DNA of 13,534 bases from Flammeovirgaceae bacterium (GTDB lineage Bacteria; Bacteroidota; Bacteroidia; Cytophagales; Cyclobacteriaceae): contig QIDJ01000296.1 of the NCBI GenBank assembly GCA_003228395.1, positions 1 through 13,534 on the forward strand, read 5' to 3'. Both the position numbers and the translations under genes were made by a program. Every line of letters starts with the position of its first letter. Position 1 is the stretch's first letter. A model generated the notes under the pieces. That model was not told the DNA's origin, did no database searches, and saw only the letters and a program-made list of their open reading frames with translations. Below, piece after piece: positions 8,116 through 13,534 of the stretch.

Positions 8116-11067
8116 ATGACGTTACAAAAAATCAAAACCATATTAATGCTCACCGGTTTGGGATGCTTCCTGAGCTTCAGTGATGTGCACGGACAGGATA
8201 TTTCCGGAATGCAGGCAGCGCTTGAAGCGGAAAAAAAGGCTGACAGTTTATTAATAATCCTGACACTCAACGAGCAAATCGGTCAGTTGTTTATGGTGGC
8301 TGCGTATTCAAACCGCGATTCGGCACATATCCGTGAAATTGAAACACTTATCAAAGAATACCATGTTGGCGGACTGATCTTTTTTCAGGGTTCACCCGTG
8401 GCACAGGCAAAACAAACGAATTATTATCAGTCCGTTTCTCAAATCCCGCTCTGGGTGGCGATGGACGGCGAATGGGGCCTGGGGATGCGGCTGGACAGCG
8501 CCATGAGCTTTCCTTACCAGATGACACTCGGGGCAATCAATGACAATCATCTCATCTATGAGATGGGAAGAGCAGTAGGCAGGCAATTCCGGCGAATGGG
8601 TATGCACATGAATTACGCCCCGGTACTGGATGTGAACAACAACCCCGAAAATCCAGTGATCAACTTCCGGTCGTTTGGTGATAACAAGAAGAATGTTGCT
8701 GAAAAGGGATTGGCCTACATACAGGGATTGCAGGAGGCAGGCGTACTGGCTACGGGCAAGCATTTCCCAGGCCATGGCGATACCCGCGTTGATTCGCATA
8801 AGGACTTGCCCATTCTGGAGCATTCATGGCAGCGACTGGATACGTTAGAGCTATATCCTTTTAAAGAAACTATCCGCCAGGGCCTCACCGGTATTATGGT
8901 AGCCCATCTGAACATTCCGGCGCTGGATCCTTCTGAACATGTGCCTTCCACGCTATCGAAAAAAATTGTAAAAGGCCTGTTGCGCGACAGCCTGGGGTTT
9001 GATGGACTCATATTTACCGATGCATTGAATATGGAAGGAGTGGCCAAATATTTCAAGCCTGGCGAAATTGAACTTCTGGCCCTGCAGGCTGATAATGACG
9101 TCCTGCTGTTTCCCAAGGATATGCCACTGGCTGTACAGCGGATCAGCGATGCCGTAAAAAATGGGGAACTGAAGAAATCAGTAATCTATCAGAAATGCAG
9201 AAAAATACTGGTTGCCAAATTCCTTCTGGACGTACAGGAAAACAGGTATATAAATACTGCTTCGCTGCATGCAGATATAAATTCCCTGGATGACCGGCTG
9301 CTCAACCGGCGCTTGCACCGGGCAGCTATCACCGTTATTAAAAACGCCAACAACCGGCTTCCGTTAATGCGCCTCGACACGCTGAAGATTGCCTCGCTGA
9401 CGATAGGATCAGGAAAACCGGGAATTTTTCAGAAACGGCTTTCGCAATATACGGACGTAGCTCACTTTACGCTTGCAAAAGAAGAGATCGAAGCGGGGAA
9501 AGAGATTATTCTGGATTCGTTGAAGAATTATAACCTGGTGGTATTGGGAGTGGACAACCTGAGCAAATGGCCGGGTCGTAATTATGGGGTAACTCCTGCA
9601 CTGGTGCAGATGATACATGACGTCACCATTTCCATGCCCTCCATCCTCATCTGGTGGGGCAGCCCGTATGGATTAGCCCGTATTCCGGCATTCGATCAGG
9701 CCGAAGCGGTGGTGATCACCTACCAGGAAGATGACCTGATGAAAGATTTTGCTGCCCAATTGGTGTTCGGAGGCATTGGCACAACAGGTACACTTCCCGT
9801 TTCAGTAAATGCTTCTTACCGTTCCGGACATGGAATAAAGATTAACGGAGGTGTCAGGTTCAGCTACGGGCTGCCGGAAGAGGCGGGCCTCCAAGGCGCT
9901 TTTTTGCAGCATAAAATTGATTCGATAGCCCGTTTTGCCCTCAAAAAAGGGGTGGCCCCCGGCCTGCAGGTACTGATTGCCCGGGATCAGAAGATCGTTA
10001 TGCACAAAACCTACGGCTTTCATACCTATGACAGTCTGCGTAAGGTAAAAGAAACCGATTTGTACGACCTGGCATCTGTTACGAAAATCACCGGCGCCCT
10101 TCCGGCGCTGATGCGGCTGCACGACCAGGGTACATTCAGCCTGGAAGCCACACCTGCCGATTACCTGGAATATTTTAAAAAAGGTAACAAAAAAGACCTG
10201 ATGTTCAGAAGGATTTTAAGCCACAATGCCCGGCTCAAAGCCTGGATCCCGTACTGGAAAACGACTTTAAAGAAAAACGGAAAGTTTAAAAGGAAAACGC
10301 TCAGCCACGATTCATCAGCCCGATACAGCATTAAACTGACTGACAACCTTTATTTGTACAATGATTACAAGCAAAAAATTTACAAGATGATCCGCAAATC
10401 AAAACTGCTGCCTGAAGAAGGGTATGTGTATTCCGGATTGTCATTTTATCTCTACCCTGAAATTGTTGAAAAGCTGACCGGTGAAGATTTTGAAACGCAT
10501 CTGAAAAACACATTTTATAAACCGTTGGGAGCCAATACGATTACCTACAATCCCCTGCGGTATTTTACGGCTGACCACATCATACCCACCGAAGTGGACA
10601 CCTTTTTCCGTAAGGAGCTTTTGCACGGCGTAGTACACGACGAAGGCGCAGCCATGATGAACGGTGTATCGTCCAATGCCGGGTTGTTTACAACGGCCGG
10701 CGACCTGGCAAAACTCATGCAGATGTACCTGAATATGGGCATTTATGGAGGCGAACGGTTTATCTCCCGCAACACGCTCGAAAAATTCACCTTCTGCCAT
10801 TATTGCGAAGAAGGCAACCGGCGCGGACTTGCTTTCGACAAGCCTGTGCTCGAAAACAAAGCCGAAGGATCGACGGCGATAGATGCAAGCCACCGGAGCT
10901 TCGGGCACTCGGGCTATACCGGCACATTCGCCTGGGCAGACCCTGAAACGGGAATCCTGTTTCTCTTCCTCTCAAACCGGGTGCATCCTTCCCGCGAAAA
11001 CCGGAAATTGTACGAATTAAATATACGGCCGGCCATGCACCAGGCCATCTATGATGCAAGGTATTAG
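8116..11067 (+). CDS. Exported GH3 beta-N-acetylhexosaminidase-like / serine hydrolase (class C beta-lactamase fold) fusion
   Basis: A 983-residue two-enzyme fusion. Residues 1-26 resemble a signal peptide ending before QDISG. A GH3 N-terminal barrel follows (about 40-385), with the NagZ-type stretch KHFPGHGDTRVDSH: D226 and H228 correspond to the Asp-His acid/base dyad of NagZ, and D302 in IFTDALNM is the nucleophile. An accessory GH3 C-terminal-like region runs to about 570. A serine-hydrolase domain (about 590-975) has SVTK with nucleophile Ser654 and Lys657, YSG at 772-774 in place of the usual Y-x-N, and HSGYTG with His931. NagZ-type enzymes remove GlcNAc from peptidoglycan fragments; the second domain could act on peptide or ester bonds, but its substrate is unknown. 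Such fusions are known in Bacteroidota. The frame stays open to 7915, but starting there would overlap ppa by 107 nt; 8116 puts the signal peptide at the N-terminus (8056 is an alternative). Its last 114 bases recur at 11945-12058. Confidence 0.93.
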   Translation: MTLQKIKTILMLTGLGCFLSFSDVHGQDISGMQAALEAEKKADSLLIILTLNEQIGQLFMVAAYSNRDSAHIREIETLIKEYHVGGLIFFQGSPVAQAKQTNYYQSVSQIPLWVAMDGEWGLGMRLDSAMSFPYQMTLGAINDNHLIYEMGRAVGRQFRRMGMHMNYAPVLDVNNNPENPVINFRSFGDNKKNVAEKGLAYIQGLQEAGVLATGKHFPGHGDTRVDSHKDLPILEHSWQRLDTLELYPFKETIRQGLTGIMVAHLNIPALDPSEHVPSTLSKKIVKGLLRDSLGFDGLIFTDALNMEGVAKYFKPGEIELLALQADNDVLLFPKDMPLAVQRISDAVKNGELKKSVIYQKCRKILVAKFLLDVQENRYINTASLHADINSLDDRLLNRRLHRAAITVIKNANNRLPLMRLDTLKIASLTIGSGKPGIFQKRLSQYTDVAHFTLAKEEIEAGKEIILDSLKNYNLVVLGVDNLSKWPGRNYGVTPALVQMIHDVTISMPSILIWWGSPYGLARIPAFDQAEAVVITYQEDDLMKDFAAQLVFGGIGTTGTLPVSVNASYRSGHGIKINGGVRFSYGLPEEAGLQGAFLQHKIDSIARFALKKGVAPGLQVLIARDQKIVMHKTYGFHTYDSLRKVKETDLYDLASVTKITGALPALMRLHDQGTFSLEATPADYLEYFKKGNKKDLMFRRILSHNARLKAWIPYWKTTLKKNGKFKRKTLSHDSSARYSIKLTDNLYLYNDYKQKIYKMIRKSKLLPEEGYVYSGLSFYLYPEIVEKLTGEDFETHLKNTFYKPLGANTITYNPLRYFTADHIIPTEVDTFFRKELLHGVVHDEGAAMMNGVSSNAGLFTTAGDLAKLMQMYLNMGIYGGERFISRNTLEKFTFCHYCEEGNRRGLAFDKPVLENKAEGSTAIDASHRSFGHSGYTGTFAWADPETGILFLFLSNRVHPSRENRKLYELNIRPAMHQAIYDARY
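10954..11067 (+). repeat. Direct repeat copy 1: functional 3' end of the GH3 fusion gene
   Basis: These 114 bases encode the last 37 residues and stop of the GH3/serine hydrolase. They align without gaps to 11945-12058, with 97 of 114 identical (17 differences counted by eye). Copy 1 is in frame with the complete gene. Confidence 0.9.
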
Positions 11068-11080
11068 GGTTGGCATCAGC

Positions 11081-11107
11081 CATGCAATGACTCCGAATCA
11101 TGGCATG
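11081..11107. other. Imperfect hairpin just after the GH3 stop
   Basis: CATGCAATGA (11081-11090) and TCATGGCATG (11098-11107) pair in 9 of 10 positions around a 7-nt loop. It starts 13 nt after the GH3 stop. There is no T-run after it, so it may be an mRNA 3'-end stabiliser or part of a two-hairpin end together with 11141-11160, rather than a standard terminator. Confidence 0.4.
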
Positions 11108-11140
11108 ACTTAAGGTGCATCAATCCCTGGGATACTGGAA

Positions 11141-11160
11141 AGAGCGGGTAATACCGCTCT
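11141..11160 (+). terminator. Candidate terminator between the GH3 gene and the toxin-antitoxin pair
   Basis: AGAGCGG and CCGCTCT form a perfect 7-bp, GC-rich stem around a 6-nt loop, followed by CATTTTAC. The T-run is short, so termination may be partial. It lies 74 nt after the GH3 stop and 38 nt before the antitoxin start. Confidence 0.45.
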
Positions 11161-11197
11161 CATTTTACATTCAGAATATATTTTGTAAATTAGCTAT

Positions 11198-11425
11198 ATG
11201 AAAAAGGTTGTACTTAATATACCAGACTTTGTAAATCTTGATGAAAAAGACATAGCAATGACATTAGCTTCCAGACTATACGAGGAGGGTAAATTATCTC
11301 TTGGCCAGGCTGCTGAATTGATTGGTATTTCAAAAAGATCATTTATTGAATTAATGGGTAAATACAACATTTCAGTATTCAATTATCCTGCTTCAGATTT
11401 ATCAAGAGATGTAAAAAATGCCTAA
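11198..11425 (+). CDS. UPF0175-family antitoxin
   Basis: A 75-residue protein. The segment LSLGQAAELIGISKRSFIEL (about 34-53) is the helix-turn-helix-like core typical of UPF0175, after a ribbon-like N-terminus (MKKVVLNIPD). UPF0175 proteins are usually found just before DUF3368 PIN-domain genes and are taken to be their antitoxins, probably also repressing their own operon through the HTH. Here the 3' end overlaps the PIN gene by 8 nt, which fits that arrangement and suggests translational coupling. A TATATTTTG at 11177-11185 is one base longer than the Bacteroidota -7 element and is a weak promoter candidate. The coding sequence is visibly more AT-rich than the GH3 gene before it, consistent with recent acquisition. 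Confidence 0.85.
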   Translation: MKKVVLNIPDFVNLDEKDIAMTLASRLYEEGKLSLGQAAELIGISKRSFIELMGKYNISVFNYPASDLSRDVKNA

Positions 11426-11879
11426 AACAGTTGTTGCTGATACAAGCTGCTTTATTGCCCTTGCCAACATAAATGAACTCGGGCTGCTCAAAGCGCTTTA
11501 TCAAAAACTTTTTACAACGCAACAAGTGATTGATGAGTTTGGAGATGCGTTACCGGAGTGGATAGAAATAATAGACCTGAAAGACCATCAGAAACAGCAG
11601 ATATTGGAATTTCAAATTGATACAGGTGAGGCAAGTGCAATAGCTTTGGCATTGGAAATAGGTGCCGATCTTATAATACTGGATGACAACAAGGCAAGAA
11701 GAGTTGCTGAAAAACTTAACCTTACGATTACAGGAACACTTGGTGTCATCATAACTGCTAAGAATAAGAATTTGATTTCCAGTATAATCCCAATACTAAA
11801 AAAATTAAGACAAAATAACTTTTGGATTTCTGATAATCTTTTTAAGGAAGCTCTAAAAGAAGCCGGAGAAGATCAATAG
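11418..11879 (+). CDS. DUF3368 PIN-domain protein, probable toxin ribonuclease
   Basis: A 153-residue PIN-fold protein of the DUF3368 group. The acidic metal-binding residues expected of a PIN nuclease are visible: D8 in VVADTSCF, E40 in VIDEFG, E71 in TGEASAIALALE and D89/D90 in LIILDDNKARR. The fold binds Mg2+ or Mn2+ and usually cleaves RNA; in toxin-antitoxin systems it blocks growth when free of antitoxin. The target here is unknown. The start codon lies inside the end of the UPF0175 gene (8-nt overlap), so the two are one operon. The gene is intact and AT-rich. 65 nt after its stop begins a degraded copy of the GH3 gene end, so the pair sits between two copies of that end. Confidence 0.88.
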   Translation: MPKTVVADTSCFIALANINELGLLKALYQKLFTTQQVIDEFGDALPEWIEIIDLKDHQKQQILEFQIDTGEASAIALALEIGADLIILDDNKARRVAEKLNLTITGTLGVIITAKNKNLISSIIPILKKLRQNNFWISDNLFKEALKEAGEDQ

Positions 11880-11944
11880 TAGAAAATCCATATAATGTCT
11901 ACTTTGATATCATGTTTGCTGAAGAATTCATCCATCTGATTCAT

Positions 11945-12058
11945 ATCCTGTTTATCTTCCTTTCGAACCGGGTGCATCCTACCCGCAAAAACCGTAAATT
12001 GCATCAATCAAACATCAGACCTGCCATGCACCAGGCAATCTATGATGCAAGGTTTTAG
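11945..12058 (+). pseudogene. Direct repeat copy 2: remnant 3' end of a GH3/serine hydrolase gene
   Basis: This stretch reads ILFIFLSNRVHPTRKN and ends in MHQAIYDARF plus stop. It is the same length as the last 114 bases of the GH3 fusion gene (10954-11067), has no indels, and is about 85% identical. Of 37 residues, 30 match; eight codons differ only synonymously. That pattern suggests it evolved under selection as part of a working gene before being cut off. The homology stops abruptly at 11944/11945. The frame continues up to an ATG at 11912 and could give 48 residues, but the first 11 are unrelated to the GH3 protein and no promoter is visible. It is most likely non-functional. Confidence 0.82.
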
Positions 12059-12128
12059 GCGCTTTTTTAATTTTTAGGGCAAAAAACACCAAAAAAGTTA
12101 AAATTCAGGATTTTTATGACATGCTGTT

Positions 12129-12149
12129 TTGTAGTAAAATTTACTAAAA
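12129..12149. promoter_or_regulatory. 21-bp operator-like palindrome
   Basis: TAGTAAA-A-TTTACTA (12132-12146) is a perfect 7-bp inverted repeat around one base. It extends by TT/AA outside one mismatched pair, giving 9 of 10 pairs over 12129-12149. It is too tight to form an RNA hairpin easily, so a protein-binding site is more likely than a terminator. What it would control is unclear: nothing but a doubtful 31-codon frame (12149-12244) starts next to it. Confidence 0.35.
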
Positions 12150-12237
12150 TGGCTTTTTCTAAGAATCGTAAAATCTCACTATTAGCTGTAAATCAGGCGC
12201 TTAGGCCTTGCTTCATGATTTTTGCCACTCAAGAGCC

Positions 12238-12291
12238 GGTTTAAATTGTACATTTTTATGACACATGTCATCCAGAACAGCAATTTAAACC
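12238..12291. other. 54-bp nested, co-centred inverted repeat
   Basis: GGTTTAAATTG (12238-12248) and CAATTTAAACC (12281-12291) are perfect 11-bp inverted arms. In the exact centre lies a second perfect inverted repeat, ATGACA-CA-TGTCAT (12258-12271). Both share the centre between 12264 and 12265, and the 9-nt segments between them pair partly. The right arm ends 3 nt before the candidate -33 element of the small membrane ORF. It may be a structured RNA, a cruciform, or a two-layer operator; nothing in it identifies a known family. Confidence 0.55.
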
Positions 12292-12294
12292 ACC

Positions 12295-12320
12295 TTGCAT
12301 TAATTATTTCCCTACTTTTG
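12295..12320 (+). promoter_or_regulatory. Candidate Bacteroidota promoter for the 38-residue ORF
   Basis: TACTTTTG (12313-12320) matches the TAnnTTTG -7 element exactly. TTG at 12295-12297 is a possible -33 element, but the 15-nt gap is shorter than usual. The -7 element ends 23 nt before the ATG at 12344, a sensible distance for a short leader. Confidence 0.45.
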
Positions 12321-12343
12321 GGTTCAATCAATTTCAATTGATC

Positions 12344-12460
12344 ATGAAACAGATAAGTGATGCGATGAAAATGCTGTTAAGCAAACCTACGTATTTTATG
12401 TTTGTAGTTTTTTTGTTCATTCTTCTGAGTTTAATTGTAATTAGGTTCGGGATTATTTGA
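12344..12460 (+). CDS. Probable small single-pass membrane protein (38 residues)
   Basis: The frame reads MKQISDAMKMLLSKP, then a hydrophobic run from about Y17 to I33 (FMFVVFLFILLSLIVI), then RFGII and stop. That is a short amphipathic, positively charged N-terminus followed by one transmembrane helix, the usual shape of bacterial membrane miniproteins. Support for a real gene comes from context: an exact TAnnTTTG element 23 nt upstream and a strong palindromic terminator 45 nt downstream. There is no Shine-Dalgarno, which is normal here. The family is not recognised, and no neighbouring membrane complex suggests a partner. It could act as a regulator of a membrane protein or as a toxic peptide; both are guesses. 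A chance hydrophobic frame in AT-rich DNA cannot be excluded. Confidence 0.5.
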   Translation: MKQISDAMKMLLSKPTYFMFVVFLFILLSLIVIRFGII

Positions 12461-12505
12461 AAAACTAATCTCATTTATATATATCCCTAATTAACCCGCA
12501 ACGCC

Positions 12506-12535
12506 AAAAAATTGCCTGCATGCAGGCAATTTTTT
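12506..12535. terminator. Perfect 30-bp palindromic bidirectional terminator
   Basis: A-run, then TTGCCTGCA facing TGCAGGCAA, then a T-run: every base pairs about the centre 12520/12521. The GC-containing stem flanked by A's on one side and T's on the other works as an intrinsic terminator on both strands. It closes the 38-residue ORF unit and lies 23 nt before the next gene's start. Confidence 0.8.
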
Positions 12536-12558
12536 TTGAATTTGGGTGTTTTAGCAAT

Positions 12559-12975
12559 ATGAAAAGCGGTTTACTACTCATACTTATAGTTTGTCTGTTT
12601 CATATAACCTGCATGGCCCAGTCCACCGGCCCGGACGTACCCTCAAAAAACACGGATAATAAATACGCAAGTTCGGTAGATCCCGCCCGGGTATATCAAA
12701 AAGCCGGTGATTCCGGCACAGCAAGTGCATCCCTGAGAACAAACCGGAAAAAAAATAAGCGTACCCGCAAAGGCAGTTTCGCCTGGCAGCTTGAGCAGAA
12801 ACAAAAGGAATATAGACAGCGGATGATTGCAAATGCAAAAAAGCATACTAAAGAAGCCCGCCTGATGCAGAAACCACAGTACGCCGACCCTACTTATTTT
12901 GGCCATAAACGAAAACCTAAAAAGCGGCCTGCCGGTAAACGCAGGCTATGCAAGGAGTGCGGTATTGTACATTAA
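12559..12975 (+). CDS. Small exported, highly basic protein of unknown function
   Basis: A 138-residue protein, family not recognised. Residues 1-20 are a signal peptide (MKSG, hydrophobic core, CMA before Gln21), so it is probably periplasmic or surface-located; Cys18 does not sit in a good lipobox. A polar, Ser/Asp-rich segment follows (21-60). From about residue 61 it is strongly basic: TNRKKNKRTRKG, a Gln/Lys/Arg-rich helical stretch (77-100), YADPTYFG, then KRKPKKRPAGKRR. It ends in a C-x-x-C pair (C131, C134, CKECGIVH). The basic tail could bind nucleic acid, lipid A or another anionic surface; the Cys pair could bind metal or form a disulfide. The frame is open back to 12520, but that would begin inside the upstream palindromic terminator, so 12559 is preferred. 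A terminator follows it before deoC. Confidence 0.7.
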   Translation: MKSGLLLILIVCLFHITCMAQSTGPDVPSKNTDNKYASSVDPARVYQKAGDSGTASASLRTNRKKNKRTRKGSFAWQLEQKQKEYRQRMIANAKKHTKEARLMQKPQYADPTYFGHKRKPKKRPAGKRRLCKECGIVH

Positions 12976-12981
12976 CAACTC

Positions 12982-13004
12982 CAGAAAATCATTTCTGTTT
13001 TTTT
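12982..13004 (+). terminator. Intrinsic terminator after the basic protein gene
   Basis: CAGAAA (12982-12987) and TTTCTG (12992-12997) form a 6-bp stem with a 4-nt loop, followed directly by seven T's (12998-13004). The stem is weak but the hairpin/T-tract geometry is correct, and it begins 7 nt after the stop codon. It separates this gene from deoC. Confidence 0.55.
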
Positions 13005-13027
13005 AAATAAGTTGTATATTTCCAGTA

Positions 13028-13534
13028 ATGGAAAATATCAATGCGTTTATCGAACAGACCAACCTGAGGCCCAACCTGAAAGATAAGGATATTGATAAAC
13101 TGGTGAAGGAAGCCATAGATTATAAGCTGTTTGGTATCTGTGTGCCGCCTTTCTGGGTCAAAAAAGCACACAGGGAGATTGGCAACAGCGGCGTTCAGCT
13201 TGTAACCGTAATCGGATTCCCGCTTGGCTATAACATGACCGAAACCAAGCTGGAAGAGATGCGTAAAGCCATAGACGATGGCGCCAATGAGCTTGATGTG
13301 GTGATGAATGTATCGGCCTTCAAGTCGGGGATGAACTGGGTAAAAGTGGAAGCTGCTAAGTGTGCCAAACTGGCCCATCAGTACGACTGCCTTATCAAAG
13401 TAATTATCGAGACGGCTTACCTGGATGCAGAAGAAATCGTGCAAGCGTGCACGCTCTTAAGCGATGCCGGGGTTGATTTCGTAAAAACATCCACCGGATT
13501 TGCCCCATCGGGAGCTACCGTAGAAGATGTGGGG
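13028..13534 (+). CDS. deoC: Deoxyribose-phosphate aldolase, 3' end beyond the window
   Basis: This enzyme splits 2-deoxyribose 5-phosphate into acetaldehyde and glyceraldehyde 3-phosphate, the last step of deoxynucleoside breakdown, in the cytoplasm. The first 169 codons are present and the frame is open to the last base. Class I aldolase barrel motifs are clear: ICVPPFWV (about 36-43), VIGFPLGY, ELDVVMN with D90, LIKVIIET with K124, and FVKTSTGFAPSGAT with Lys153, the Schiff-base lysine. These correspond to D102, K137 and K167 of E. coli DeoC. The missing part should contain the second catalytic lysine (K201 in E. coli) and phosphate-binding loop. The start at 13028 gives the family-like beginning MENINAFIEQTNLRP. 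It is preceded by a terminator-like hairpin, so it should have its own promoter; TATATTTC at 13015-13022 is close to the -7 consensus but very near the ATG. Confidence 0.95.
   Translation, partial: MENINAFIEQTNLRPNLKDKDIDKLVKEAIDYKLFGICVPPFWVKKAHREIGNSGVQLVTVIGFPLGYNMTETKLEEMRKAIDDGANELDVVMNVSAFKSGMNWVKVEAAKCAKLAHQYDCLIKVIIETAYLDAEEIVQACTLLSDAGVDFVKTSTGFAPSGATVEDVG

Noticed and set aside
11912..12058. A 48-residue frame ending in the duplicated GH3 tail
   Set aside because: The first 11 residues are unrelated to the GH3 protein, there is no promoter, and the tail alone cannot fold as a domain. Treated as a gene remnant.
10954..12058. Insertion sequence or integron explaining the direct repeats
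   Set aside because: No transposase, integrase, terminal inverted repeats or short target duplication could be found between the two copies; the repeats encode the end of the GH3 protein.
12149..12244. A 31-codon frame (MAFSKNRKIS...) starting at the end of the 21-bp palindrome
   Set aside because: No recognisable domain, no promoter element at a sensible distance, and its stop falls inside the left arm of the 54-bp dyad. More likely chance.

Overview
The window looks like a chromosomal segment of a member of the Bacteroidota. The evidence is the gene content (a 910-residue pyruvate phosphate dikinase, a secreted GH3/serine-hydrolase fusion, a secreted TPR-CHAT protein), the absence of Shine-Dalgarno sequences before nearly every start, and two exact matches to the TAnnTTTG -7 promoter element typical of that phylum. 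A finer placement cannot be supported. No rRNA, tRNA, CRISPR array, insertion sequence, transposase or integrase gene was seen.

Layout. Bases 62-2794 (minus) encode pyruvate phosphate dikinase. It diverges from a plus-strand pair: a small SRPBCC-fold protein (2978-3457) and cyclopropane-fatty-acyl-phospholipid synthase (3481-4602), 23 nt apart and probably one operon. Their end meets, with one base between stop codons, the end of a minus-strand pair made of family I inorganic pyrophosphatase (8021-7491) followed after 13 nt by a 957-residue secreted TPR-CHAT protein (7477-4604). Divergent from pyrophosphatase is a 983-residue exported fusion of a NagZ-like GH3 glycosidase with a class-C-type serine hydrolase (8116-11067).

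Downstream of that gene the sequence becomes AT-rich and looks accessory. It holds a UPF0175 antitoxin/DUF3368 PIN toxin pair (11198-11879) followed by a degenerate second copy of the last 114 bases of the GH3 gene (11945-12058). The toxin-antitoxin module therefore sits between two copies of the same gene end. Next comes a gene-poor stretch with a 21-bp palindrome (12129-12149), a 54-bp co-centred dyad (12238-12291), an exact Bacteroidota -7 element, and a probable 38-residue single-pass membrane protein (12344-12460), closed by a perfect 30-bp palindromic terminator. The window ends with a small, secreted, very basic protein of unknown function (12559-12975), a hairpin/T-tract terminator, and the 5' 169 codons of deoxyribose-phosphate aldolase (13028 to the window edge).

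How the genes fit together. Most are core metabolism: PEP/pyruvate interconversion, removal of the pyrophosphate that PPDK and other reactions release, membrane lipid modification, peptidoglycan fragment processing and deoxynucleoside catabolism. The points worth following up are the secreted caspase-like CHAT protein behind pyrophosphatase, the gene-end duplication around the toxin-antitoxin pair, and the structured intergenic region with its miniprotein.
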